Source: Gilvimarinus agarilyticus
Lineage (GTDB): Bacteria > Pseudomonadota > Gammaproteobacteria > Pseudomonadales > Cellvibrionaceae
Direction of reading: 5' to 3'
DNA length: 36,665 nucleotides
NCBI RefSeq assembly: GCF_000832015.1
Contig: NZ_JXCJ01000001.1
Coordinates: 1,308,713 to 1,345,377 of the forward strand
The notes below the pieces were generated by a model. It was given only the letters and a program-made list of their open reading frames with translations. It was not told the DNA's origin and ran no database searches. Both the position numbers and the translations under genes were made by a program. This document shows, piece by piece, positions 16,218 through 24,893 of this stretch; position 1 is the first letter of the stretch; every line of letters begins with the position of its first letter.

Positions 16218-18500
16218 GTGCAAGCAACCAATAAACTGACGGTACAAGGTGTAACACTTACCCCGCACGACACCCCCGACGCACATTTTACTGTGCCGCA
16301 AGCGGTGCTAAATGACATCGTCGACTGGGAGCCGGGCGACTATATTGCGTTGGCAGCGGCTTTTGTGGAGCTTGCTTTGCCGCGAGTACATTTTGCCACT
16401 GTAGCCGAGCGCTTTAGCGCTTACTCCGGCAATACGCCGCTAGAGTACGTAAGCTATTTGGTGGCTGATACTCTGTTGAGTGCCGAGCAGGCCGTTACCA
16501 TGGCAGTAACTCCGAGCCCGCGATTTGCCAAGTTACGTGAGAGCAGCACTTACCTTGCGCTTTTTTCGGCGCCGGTAAAAAGCCGTGTAAGTATTATTAT
16601 CCCTAGCTGTAATCCCGATAACGTGGTTCATGCGCTACGTGCATTGCAGCCACCCGAGCATGTCGAGGTGTTGGTTGCCTTTAACAATGCCGACTTCTTA
16701 CGCGCGGGCCAGTTATTTGTGCAGTACCTAAGCGAATTTAGCAACATCAGGCCCTTTAGTTACCAGTTTGCCGGTGGGGGCTTTTCCTTTGCCGAGGTCT
16801 GCAACTTTACGGCGGGTATAGCCACTGGCGATGCGCTGGTGTTTTTAAACGATGACTTACACATAAGCTGGGCCCAGCTCGAACCGATTGTCGCCTTGCA
16901 GCGCTACCGGCAATTAGGGGCGGCCGCGCCGCGTTTAGATTGGTACGGCGATGTGGTGCAAAACGCCGGTATTTTTGGCGGTGTGCAACGCAACAGCATG
17001 CCTGGCTTGCACGGCCGGGGTTTGCCATCAAACGCTATAAACCCTATGCCGATTAGCTGCGATGCCGTGTCTGGCGCTTGCTTAAGTATTCGTAAGACGT
17101 TGTTTGATGAGTTGGGTGGCTTTAACGAGCAAGATTTTGCGGTCGCTTACAATGATGTGGATTTAGGGTATCGGTTAATTGCCCGGGGCAAGGTGTGTTT
17201 GTCGGTCAACCACATTCGGGCTTTACACGTAGAGGGCGATTCTCGCGGTACGGGCCTGGGTAACGACAAGCCCAGCGAAGAGGTCGCCATCGCTCTGGCT
17301 TACCGGCAGCTTACGCAAGGCGTGCGCGCCGCGCGTTTTAACTTGCCTCTCGACCCGGAAACCGGAGCCCGCTTACCCTGTAATGAGCGCAAACAATTAC
17401 CGCTGCCTAAGAAGGCCGTAGTGGTTACCCACAACATGAAACTTGAGGGGGCCTCGAAAGTGGCCTTGCGCGTGGCTAAGCAGCTCACTGAGGCGGGCGT
17501 TAAGGTGTATGTCGCCGCGCTGGAGGACGGCAAACTAAAGCATGAGTTTGCCGCCGTGGCCGAGCAAGTGTATATGGCCGATTGGGCGCTGCTCACCGAT
17601 AAGCCCGTGTACGCCGCTTACGAGCATTGGCTGCACAGCATTGAGCCAGATTTTGTAATTGCCAACACCGTTATTTGTGCGGCTGCGGCGTACCCGGCCT
17701 CTGACCGGTTAGAGCTGCCGCAAATTAATTATATTCACGAGAGTGAGTCGATTAATGAGCATTTAGATCACTTTGGCGGCTACTGGGTAGATCGCGCTGC
17801 CCAATCGCTAGTGACAAGCTTTAATATTTTTGTCTCGCGCTACACGGTTAACGCCTACCGGCATTACTTAAAAAATAGCAACTGGGCTATTTTGTATAAC
17901 CCCTTTGAGGCCGATGCCAGCGTGCCCGCTAAACATGAGCGAGCCGAGGTATTAGAGTTTGTGTCGGTTGGCAGTATCTGCGAGCGCAAAAACCAAATGA
18001 TGGTGTTTGCGGCTATGGACCACCTGGAGAGCCGCGAAATTAAAGCGCGCTTTACCTTGGTGGGAGCCCGCGGTGGCGATTACTTAAGCGAGCTGAGGGA
18101 TGTGGCTGGGCAACGGCGCGATGTTTATGTAAGCTTGGAAATTGTGCCCGAGACGAAAAACGTAGCGCCTTATTATGAGAGAGCCGATGTGTTTATCTCG
18201 TTCTCGAAAATGGAATCCTTCCCTATTACTTTACTTGAGGCCTCGTATTACGGGTTGCCGCTTATCTCCAGCGATGTGTTTGGCGCACGCGAGATGATTG
18301 TGCCCGGGCAAAACGGCTTTACCTTTGGTAGCCAGAATGAAGACAGCATGAATGGCGCTCTGGACATTATTGCCTCAGCGGATGTGGCCGGTATGGGCCG
18401 CAATGCCAAGCAGCTTTTAGCGCTGTGGCCCACCGAAGGTGAGTACAATCAGCGTCTTGCCGGGTTACTTAAAGCCGTGTTGCCACGGTTGAGCGTGTAA
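16218..18500 (+). CDS. Two-domain glycosyltransferase (GT2 plus GT4)
   Basis: GTG 16218 is chosen as start because CAGGAG (16201-16206) lies 11 bases before it and it begins just 3 bases after the HAD stop; a GTG at 16173 would overlap the upstream gene and has no such site. Residues about 123-380 form a GT2 domain: VSIIIPSCNPDNVVHALRAL, VFLNDDLHI as the acidic metal/donor motif, and the AYNDVDLGYRLIARG acceptor-side motif. From about 397 (AVVVTHNMKLEGASKVAL) a GT4 domain follows, with NYIHESESINEHL, FVSVGSICERKNQ and the donor-binding SKMESFPITLLEASYYGLPL, which has the E-x7-E spacing of GT4. Length 760 residues. It would add at least two sugars in the same chain. The O-acetylation pair follows closely. 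Confidence 0.88.
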   Translation: MQATNKLTVQGVTLTPHDTPDAHFTVPQAVLNDIVDWEPGDYIALAAAFVELALPRVHFATVAERFSAYSGNTPLEYVSYLVADTLLSAEQAVTMAVTPSPRFAKLRESSTYLALFSAPVKSRVSIIIPSCNPDNVVHALRALQPPEHVEVLVAFNNADFLRAGQLFVQYLSEFSNIRPFSYQFAGGGFSFAEVCNFTAGIATGDALVFLNDDLHISWAQLEPIVALQRYRQLGAAAPRLDWYGDVVQNAGIFGGVQRNSMPGLHGRGLPSNAINPMPISCDAVSGACLSIRKTLFDELGGFNEQDFAVAYNDVDLGYRLIARGKVCLSVNHIRALHVEGDSRGTGLGNDKPSEEVAIALAYRQLTQGVRAARFNLPLDPETGARLPCNERKQLPLPKKAVVVTHNMKLEGASKVALRVAKQLTEAGVKVYVAALEDGKLKHEFAAVAEQVYMADWALLTDKPVYAAYEHWLHSIEPDFVIANTVICAAAAYPASDRLELPQINYIHESESINEHLDHFGGYWVDRAAQSLVTSFNIFVSRYTVNAYRHYLKNSNWAILYNPFEADASVPAKHERAEVLEFVSVGSICERKNQMMVFAAMDHLESREIKARFTLVGARGGDYLSELRDVAGQRRDVYVSLEIVPETKNVAPYYERADVFISFSKMESFPITLLEASYYGLPLISSDVFGAREMIVPGQNGFTFGSQNEDSMNGALDIIASADVAGMGRNAKQLLALWPTEGEYNQRLAGLLKAVLPRLSV

Positions 18501-18525
18501 TGATGATTAAGCACGGGCGCCGGTA

Positions 18526-19989
18526 ATGCTGTTTAGTTCACTCGAGTTTATTTTTGCTTTTTTGCCGTTGGTGCTGTTGGGGTACTGGGCCTTAGGGGCG
18601 TGGGGTAGCCTGAACGCTCAAAAAGTGTGGCTGGTGGTGGCCTCGCTGTTTTTTTACGCCTGGTGGCGGCCCGAGTACCTTGGGGTGCTGGTAGGCTCGG
18701 TGCTGGTTAACTTTGCGGTGGGGTTTGCTATCGCCCGCCGTCAGTGGTTGCGGCCCAAACAGTGGCTGATACTGGGCATTGCGGCCAACCTGTTGTTACT
18801 GGGGTACTTTAAATACGCCGTATTTTTTAGTGGTAATATCAGCGCGCTTACAGGGGTAGGCTTTACGCTCGAGCAAGTCATACTGCCGCTGGCCATTAGC
18901 TTTTACACCTTTCAGCAAATTGCGTATCTGGTGGATGTTTATCGGGGTAAAGTAGGGCAGGTAAACTTTTTAGATTATTGCCTGTTTGTGACGTTTTTCC
19001 CACAGCTTATTGCCGGCCCCATTGTGCATCACAGCGAGATGATGCCGCAATTTAAGGCTCGCCCGACTCTTAACGAGCGCTACCAAAATGCCTGTAAGGG
19101 GCTGTTTATCTTCAGTATCGGCTTATTTAAAAAGCTTGCCATTGCCGATACCTTTGCCCAGTGGGCCAACGCCGGTTTTGCTAGCGGCGAGCCACTGAGT
19201 TTTGTCGATGCCTGGGGCACTAGCCTTAGCTATACCTTGCAGCTGTACTACGACTTTTCTGGCTATACCGATATGGCCATCGGTGCGGCACTGCTGTTTG
19301 GTATTAAGCTGCCGCTGAACTTTTTGTCGCCCTACAAAGCGCTTAGTATTCGGGATTTTTGGCGCCGCTGGCATATCACCTTATCGCGCTGGCTGAGAGA
19401 CTATATTTATATCCCTTTAGGGGGCAACCGCGCACTCAGTGGCCGCGTATCGCTCAACTTAATGGTGACTTTTTTATTGGGCGGCCTGTGGCACGGCGCC
19501 GCCTGGGGGTTTGTATTGTGGGGCGCGCTGCACGGGTTGGCGCTGGTGGTGTGTCACCTTTGGCAGCGCCTTGGCGTTAACTTGTGGCGTTGGGCGGCTT
19601 GGCTGTTAACCTTTATGTTTGTCAACGCCACCTGGGTGTTGTTTCGGGCCGAGAGCCTGGCCGATGCCGTACGCGTTTACCGTGGCATGCTGGGGCTTAA
19701 TGGCTTACCGCTGGGGCCGTGGTTGGGGCTGGATATGGCGGCCTCGGCCCCCGCGGCTACTACCAGCGTGATGAGCAGCGTGGCGATTATCAGTGTGGCG
19801 CTAGTGCTTGTGGCTACTTTACGGCTGCCTAATTCGGTAGAGCTTGCGGATTATAACGGGCCGCAATCTACCAAAGGGCGGTTTGCCCCAAGTGTAGGCA
19901 ATGCGCTGTGGGCGGCGTTGGCCTTTTCGGTATCGGTGCTGTTATTAATGGCATCGGTCGGTAGCGACTTTTTGTATTTTAACTTTTGA
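18526..19989 (+). CDS. MBOAT-family membrane O-acyltransferase, AlgI-like
   Basis: A 487-residue polytopic membrane protein of the MBOAT family closely resembling AlgI of alginate O-acetylation. It has many hydrophobic spans, starting FIFAFLPLVLLGYWALGAWG. The family core is intact: RDFWRRWH (H283) followed by SRWLRDYIYIPLGGNR, and the invariant catalytic His H323 in LWHGAAW. Such proteins pass acetyl groups from a cytoplasmic donor across the inner membrane to a periplasmic acetyltransferase. The start ATG shares its A with the stop of an 8-codon frame starting at 18500 (UAAUG), and no strong ribosome site is visible, so translational coupling to the upstream gene is plausible. The partner gene follows 7 bases later. 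A role in surface polysaccharide acetylation is well supported; which sugar is acetylated is unknown. Confidence 0.93.
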   Translation: MLFSSLEFIFAFLPLVLLGYWALGAWGSLNAQKVWLVVASLFFYAWWRPEYLGVLVGSVLVNFAVGFAIARRQWLRPKQWLILGIAANLLLLGYFKYAVFFSGNISALTGVGFTLEQVILPLAISFYTFQQIAYLVDVYRGKVGQVNFLDYCLFVTFFPQLIAGPIVHHSEMMPQFKARPTLNERYQNACKGLFIFSIGLFKKLAIADTFAQWANAGFASGEPLSFVDAWGTSLSYTLQLYYDFSGYTDMAIGAALLFGIKLPLNFLSPYKALSIRDFWRRWHITLSRWLRDYIYIPLGGNRALSGRVSLNLMVTFLLGGLWHGAAWGFVLWGALHGLALVVCHLWQRLGVNLWRWAAWLLTFMFVNATWVLFRAESLADAVRVYRGMLGLNGLPLGPWLGLDMAASAPAATTSVMSSVAIISVALVLVATLRLPNSVELADYNGPQSTKGRFAPSVGNALWAALAFSVSVLLLMASVGSDFLYFNF

Positions 19990-19996
19990 GGCTAGC

Positions 19997-21472
19997 ATGA
20001 GATACATAGCAACCTTTTTGCTCGCCAGCTTGCTGCTTGTATCGGCCGTGGCCATGGTATCGGTTGTGCCGGCACTAGACGGCGAGGTACAGGGCTTTGA
20101 GGTTAAGCGCCCTAGCTGGCCCGCGTCGTGGGCCGAGGTTAAAGCCAATTACTTTAATGCCGACCGGCTGCTGTTTACTTTAGGTATTATTCGCAAGCCC
20201 GAGTTTGTAAAGTTTGGCCAACCCGGCTGGTTGTTTACCGGCGACCAATACAGCTTAGTGTATACCGATGCGACCGGAGCGCTTAATTACCGGCTTGATG
20301 AGCTGCGCGAGATTCACCGCACTCGCCAGGCGTGGGGGCAGTATTTTGCCTCTCAAGGCATTGATTACCGTGTACAGGTGGCGGCTAATAAACACTCTAT
20401 TTACTCTGAGCAGCTTGCCGATAAACCCAAAGGCGATACCCGGCTGGATGCGTTTGTGTCGCTGCAGGTGCCCCAGGATGAGTACTTGGTTAACAGCGTG
20501 CCCTACTTGCTAGCGCGTAAGGCACATGGCCCCGAGCTTTATTTACAAACCGACAGCCACTGGAATGCCATGGGCGCCTACTACGCTTATCAGCAGTTAA
20601 TTGAGGGGTTACCTGGCGATATAACACTAACCCCCGCACCTGACATAAATAATTTTACGGTCACGCAGGGCGGTGACCTAGCCCGACTGCTAGGGGTTGA
20701 GCGGCTGTTGCGCGATTACAATATTCCCGCTCAACGTGTACCGGTAACCGGCCGTTACTTTGATACGGGTGAGCAGCATTACGTTGGCCCGTCATACCCG
20801 GTCGGTTCGCTCGAACGCGCCCAGGTATTTACCACCCCCGGTGCGCTTAACTCACAGCGGGTGTTGTGGCTGCACGATTCATTTGGCAGTGCGCTTAGCC
20901 CTTATATACACAAAACCTTTAAAGAGGTGTTGCATCAAAGCTATTTCGAGGTACTTGACGATAGCAAAAAGCTTATTGATATGGTGCGGCGTTTTAAGCC
21001 CAACATTGTGTTAGTGACCCATGCCGAACGCCACCTGGGGGAAGAGTTGTTTCGCAATGGCCCGCGGGCGATAGCCGAGCTAAGCGCGGCGGAGAATTAC
21101 CCACACGTGCTGTGGCAGTTTACCCCCGAGAGCGCTGGCGCAAAGAATATGCAGCCTTTAGGTGATAGTGTGTATAGCGCGACAAATAATGACCCAATTA
21201 TCGAGACGCCGGAGCTTGAGGCGTGTGAGGATTACTGCCTGTTACGGGTTGCAATAGACGTTGAACAGCGCACCCCAATGCAGCTGTTTTATCGTGAAAA
21301 GCGCGGTCAGGGGTTTTCCCCGCAGCGGGTGTATACCCGAATACTCTCGCCGGGCCCCAATAGCGTGTTACTGCGTATCCCCGCCGAGCATGTTGCGCTT
21401 GGTATGCGGTTAGACCCGGTGGCCTATCAGGGTGAGTTTTTATTGAACCAAGTAGAGCTGTTGTCAGACTAA
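19997..21472 (+). CDS. AlgJ/AlgX-like periplasmic O-acetyltransferase (SGNH type)
   Basis: A 491-residue protein starting with an N-terminal membrane segment or signal (FLLASLLLVSAVAMVSVVPA). It carries the AlgJ/AlgX/DHHW SGNH-like fold: GQPGWLFTGDQYS near residue 75, then D186-S-H188-W in TDSHWNAMGAYY (the Asp-His pair), and the nucleophile S295 in LHDSFGSAL. All three catalytic residues are present, so it is likely active. Together with the MBOAT protein just upstream (7-base gap) it would transfer acetyl groups to a polysaccharide in the periplasm. The C-terminal ~110 residues after the catalytic domain may form a carbohydrate-binding beta-rich module, by analogy with AlgX; this is an inference. 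The pair sits inside the GT cluster, so the acceptor is most likely the glycan made here. Confidence 0.88.
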   Translation: MRYIATFLLASLLLVSAVAMVSVVPALDGEVQGFEVKRPSWPASWAEVKANYFNADRLLFTLGIIRKPEFVKFGQPGWLFTGDQYSLVYTDATGALNYRLDELREIHRTRQAWGQYFASQGIDYRVQVAANKHSIYSEQLADKPKGDTRLDAFVSLQVPQDEYLVNSVPYLLARKAHGPELYLQTDSHWNAMGAYYAYQQLIEGLPGDITLTPAPDINNFTVTQGGDLARLLGVERLLRDYNIPAQRVPVTGRYFDTGEQHYVGPSYPVGSLERAQVFTTPGALNSQRVLWLHDSFGSALSPYIHKTFKEVLHQSYFEVLDDSKKLIDMVRRFKPNIVLVTHAERHLGEELFRNGPRAIAELSAAENYPHVLWQFTPESAGAKNMQPLGDSVYSATNNDPIIETPELEACEDYCLLRVAIDVEQRTPMQLFYREKRGQGFSPQRVYTRILSPGPNSVLLRIPAEHVALGMRLDPVAYQGEFLLNQVELLSD

Positions 21473-21515
21473 AGCCTGCCAGTAGTTATTGTTGATGTTT
21501 AAGGGATTGCTGTAA

Positions 21516-23351
21516 ATGAAGTCGATTAAAAGCCTGTTGCGAACCATGGCACAAAGCCTGCCGCCCTCGGTGCGCCAGCGGTTACGTAACTCGCATGCCT
21601 TGGCAAGCTGGTATCAAAACCGGGTACTTGCCTACCAACCGGCCAGCGCGCCCACCAATAGTGACGGTACGGTGGTGTATAGCGCCCATATCGCGACCAA
21701 AGTGCCAGAGTGGGCCGCCCGCGTCGAACAGTCGGGAGGCAATATTAAGCTCAGTATTATTTGCCCCGTTTATAACCCCGATGTTAGCTTGCTGGCCGAG
21801 GCTGTGGATTCTGTACTAGGCCAAAGCTACAAAAATTGGCAGCTTGTGCTGGTGGATGACGTCTCTACCGACCCGGCCGTAAAAGAGTATTTAGCCGCGC
21901 TGGACGACCCACGCATTGAGGTCGTGTATCGCCGCCTTAATGGGCATATCTCTAAGGCCAGCAATTCAGGGCTAGAGGTGGCCACGGGCGATTATATTGC
22001 ACTGCTCGATCAAGATGATTTACTGCACGAGCACGCACTACTGGCGATGGTAGATGCCATTGTGCGCCATCCAACGGTGGCGGTGGTGTATTCCGATGAA
22101 GACAAGCTCAATGCCGATGGGGAGTTTTATCAGCCCCACTTTAAGCCCGATTGGAGCCCCGATTTATTTTACAGCAACAACTATATCTCGCACTTGGGCG
22201 TATACCGCACCGACTTGGTGAAGCAGGTGGGCGGTTTTAGTGTGGGGCTGGAGGGGAGCCAGGATTACGATTTAGCCTTAAAGGTAATCGCCCAATCCAA
22301 TTGGCAAGATATTATCCATGTGCCTTATGTGTTGTATCACTGGCGCGCCTTGCCGGGCTCTACGGCCTACGCGGCGGATGAAAAATCCTACACGGTAGAT
22401 GCCGGGCGCCGGGCATTAGAGGGGTATTTTGATCAGACGGGCGGTGCCGAGAGCGTCGGGTTAAGTCAGTTGCCCAATACGTACCGCGTAGCGTTTGCGA
22501 TACCCGAGCGTAAGCCCTGGGTGGATATTATTATCCCCACCCGCAACCAGGGTGAGTTGCTGCGCAACTGTGTGCAATCGGTACTGCAAAACAGCGACTA
22601 CCCCAATTACCGTATTACCCTGGTGGATAACCAGTCGGACGAAGCCGAGAGCCTGGGTATACTCAGCGAGCTGGCCAAGCACGATAAAGTGAATGTTATC
22701 GCCTATAACAAACCCTTTAATTACTCGGCCATTAACAATTTTGCCGTAGCGCAAACCAGTGGCGATATTGTGCTGCTGCTTAATAACGATACCGAGGTGA
22801 TTACCCACGGCTGGCTAAGCGAGATGGTCAGCCTGGTATGCCGAGACTTTACCGGCTGCGTGGGGCCTAAGTTGTTGTACGACGATGACACCTTGCAACA
22901 TGCCGGTGTTATTTTAGGCGTTGGCGGCGTGGCTAATCACTCGCACTTAGGGTTTCCCGATACTCACCCGGGCTACTTTGGCCGTATGACTATTCGCCAA
23001 AACGTCGCGGCGGTAACCGGTGCCTGCCTGATGGTGCGGCGCGAGGTGTGGGATCAGGTGGGCGGTTTAAACGATAAACACTTAACCATCGCCTTTAACG
23101 ATGTCGACTTTTGCATCAAGGTCATGCAGGCGGGTTATTACAATGTGTTTACCCCTTATGCCAAGCTCTATCACTACGAGTCTAAATCGCGCGGGCAAGA
23201 AGACACCCCCGAAAAGTACCAGAGATTTGTGAGCGAAGTAGAGTATATGCAGGAAACCTGGCCCGAGCAGCTGGCCAACGACCCTTACTACTCCCCGTAT
23301 TTTAGCCGTACGAAAACCGATTTTAGTTTAAGCGAGACCGCGAGCGTATGA
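21516..23351 (+). CDS. Tandem GT2 glycosyltransferase (two GT-A domains)
   Basis: A 611-residue protein with two GT2 domains. The first begins at about residue 78 (LSIICPVYNPD), with LVDDVSTDP, IALLDQDDLLHEHA as DxD-type motif and SQDYDLALKV as acceptor-side motif. The second begins at about 334 (WVDIIIPTRNQGELLRNC), with VDNQSDE, LLLNNDTEV as donor motif, VTGACLMVRREVW and IAFNDVDFCIKVMQAGY. This tandem layout is common in rhamnan/O-antigen-type chain-building enzymes; each domain may add one residue of a repeating unit. The N-terminal ~70 residues (basic, beginning MKSIKSLLRTMAQ) are of unknown role. The stop overlaps the start of the sulfotransferase gene by an ATGA, so the two are translationally coupled. 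Confidence 0.9.
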   Translation: MKSIKSLLRTMAQSLPPSVRQRLRNSHALASWYQNRVLAYQPASAPTNSDGTVVYSAHIATKVPEWAARVEQSGGNIKLSIICPVYNPDVSLLAEAVDSVLGQSYKNWQLVLVDDVSTDPAVKEYLAALDDPRIEVVYRRLNGHISKASNSGLEVATGDYIALLDQDDLLHEHALLAMVDAIVRHPTVAVVYSDEDKLNADGEFYQPHFKPDWSPDLFYSNNYISHLGVYRTDLVKQVGGFSVGLEGSQDYDLALKVIAQSNWQDIIHVPYVLYHWRALPGSTAYAADEKSYTVDAGRRALEGYFDQTGGAESVGLSQLPNTYRVAFAIPERKPWVDIIIPTRNQGELLRNCVQSVLQNSDYPNYRITLVDNQSDEAESLGILSELAKHDKVNVIAYNKPFNYSAINNFAVAQTSGDIVLLLNNDTEVITHGWLSEMVSLVCRDFTGCVGPKLLYDDDTLQHAGVILGVGGVANHSHLGFPDTHPGYFGRMTIRQNVAAVTGACLMVRREVWDQVGGLNDKHLTIAFNDVDFCIKVMQAGYYNVFTPYAKLYHYESKSRGQEDTPEKYQRFVSEVEYMQETWPEQLANDPYYSPYFSRTKTDFSLSETASV

Positions 23352-24268
23352 CGTTTAATTTTATTCATGTTCCCAAAACTGCCGGGACATCTTTTAGAAA
23401 GTCGCTGGAAAATAAACTGGGCCTCGAGGCGATTGCTTACGATTATGGCCGCTTTGTGGATGAGACTCACGACTTAATTCGCGAGGGCGTTTATAAAGGC
23501 TCGGTGTACGATATGCGTGAGCGCCTGCGGGAGTTTAGTCTGATTGCCGGCCACGTGCCGCTGACTAAATACGCTCCGGTAACGGGTGTGTCGCGCTGCA
23601 TTGCGTTTGTGCGCGAGCCAGTGCAACGCACCTATTCTGATTATTTACACAACAAAAAGCATTTTGGCTATAAAGGCTCAATAGAAGAGTATTTAAAGCG
23701 TCCAGCCCATCGTAACCGACAGTCTACCCACTTGGGCGGCGTGCCTCTGGCGGCGATTGGTTTTATCGGTTTAACCGAGCGCTACACCGACTCGCTGGCG
23801 TTACTGGGGTATCAGTTCCCGTCTTTACAGGTTGAGGAGTTATCGCTTAATACCCATCGGCGCAATATTAAAGCCGAGCACAAAATCTCCGATGAAGATC
23901 GCGAGATTATTCTGGCCGCTAACGATAAAGACGTCGCGCTTTATGATCAGGCCAAACAGTTATTTGAGCAGCGTTTTGCGCTGTACCAGAATAAAAAAGC
24001 GGTACAACGCGGGGTGATTACGCGGGTTTTAAAGCACAAAATTGTCGGCTGGTTGGCCGGTGTCGAGCCGGGTGAGGTACAGGCTGTGCACGGCGAAGCC
24101 AATGAAGTGGCCGCGCGCGCGCGTGCAGTAGAGTATCGCCCATCACTGGCAGGCTGGGGTATTGAGCGCGATGGGTTTGTGGGTTTTACTCTGCACAATA
24201 ACGAAGTGGATATGCACGACTGCCGCGTGCGCATTGCCAATACCGATGTGTTTTTGACGGGGCCTTAG
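23348..24268 (+). CDS. Sulfotransferase family 2-like protein (HS2ST/chondroitin type)
   Basis: A protein of the sulfotransferase family 2 type. The 5'-phosphosulfate-binding motif is FIHVPKTAGTS (H7-S15), and the 3'-phosphate motif R89-E-P-V-Q-R-T-Y-S-D-Y follows, with SDY supplying the conserved Ser. This group includes heparan 2-O- and chondroitin sulfotransferases and bacterial carbohydrate sulfotransferases. The C-terminal ~60 residues (from about 245) differ from the core and may be a separate small domain. The start overlaps the upstream tandem GT2 gene (ATGA), which ties sulfation to glycan synthesis in expression. This is the last gene of the plus-strand cluster; repeat array B begins 20 bases after its stop. 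Best supported of the three sulfotransferases. Confidence 0.85.
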   Translation: MTFNFIHVPKTAGTSFRKSLENKLGLEAIAYDYGRFVDETHDLIREGVYKGSVYDMRERLREFSLIAGHVPLTKYAPVTGVSRCIAFVREPVQRTYSDYLHNKKHFGYKGSIEEYLKRPAHRNRQSTHLGGVPLAAIGFIGLTERYTDSLALLGYQFPSLQVEELSLNTHRRNIKAEHKISDEDREIILAANDKDVALYDQAKQLFEQRFALYQNKKAVQRGVITRVLKHKIVGWLAGVEPGEVQAVHGEANEVAARARAVEYRPSLAGWGIERDGFVGFTLHNNEVDMHDCRVRIANTDVFLTGP

Positions 24269-24287
24269 GGGCAGCTTTTTCTTTTTT

Positions 24288-24893
24288 GTCATTCCCGGTT
24301 CTGATCGGGAGTCCAGTGTTTTTTGGTTCGTCATTCCCGCGCAGGCGGGAATCTAGTGGCTTTGTTATTTGAAGTCACTCCGCTCTCCATACCCCTTAAC
24401 TCGTCCCTCGTCTTTAAGCCACTGGATCCTGGGTCTACGCTGCGCTCCGCCCGGGATGACGTTGTAGCGTAGTTGGGTGTTGTGTCGTCATTCCCGGCTG
24501 CGGTCGGGAATCTAGTAGCGCCCGTGATCTCGTCATTCCCGCGCAGGCGGGAATCTAATGTCTTTAGGTGTGGCACGATGTCGAGATGGGTGTATTGTTT
24601 GTTCGAGGTCACTGGATCCCGGATCTTCGTTTCACTACGTCCGGGATAACGTTGTAGTGTAGTTGGGTGCTTTGATGGTCGGTCAGGCATCTAGCGCCCT
24701 TAACTTCGTCATTCCCGCGTATGCGGGAATCTAGTGTCTTTGTTGTTTGAAGTTACTCCGTTCTCCGTACCCCTTCACCCGCCCTCCGCCTTTAAGTCAC
24801 TGGGCCCCCGATCGCCGCTTCGCTCTGTAGGGAGTGACGTTGTAGTGTAGTTGGGTGTTGTGTCGTCATTCCCGCGAAGGCGGGAATCTAGTG
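24288..24893. repeat. Composite palindromic repeat array B (6 copies)
   Basis: Six copies of the same inverted repeat lie at 24288-24318, 24330-24358, 24487-24516, 24532-24560, 24708-24736 and 24865-24893. Subtype pairs start 42 (24288/24330) and 45 (24487/24532) bases apart. Two GC-rich palindromes lie between: ATCCTGGG 24426-24433 with CCCGGGAT 24450-24457, and ATCCCGGA 24616-24623 with TCCGGGAT 24640-24647. The two last inverted repeats are the type-1 kind; a truncated type-2 half is recognisable at about 24678-24700. The array fills the space between convergent genes and its last copy runs into the coding end of the minus-strand GT2 gene. No gene is seen in it. Confidence 0.9.

Noticed and set aside
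24331-24690. Minus-strand 119-codon open frame in array B
   Set aside because: It lies wholly within the repeat array and its ends are repeat-encoded.
24288-24893. CRISPR array
   Set aside because: The short repeats are palindromic and partly spaced, but spacers are themselves repeated between arrays, two subtypes alternate, and no cas gene is near.
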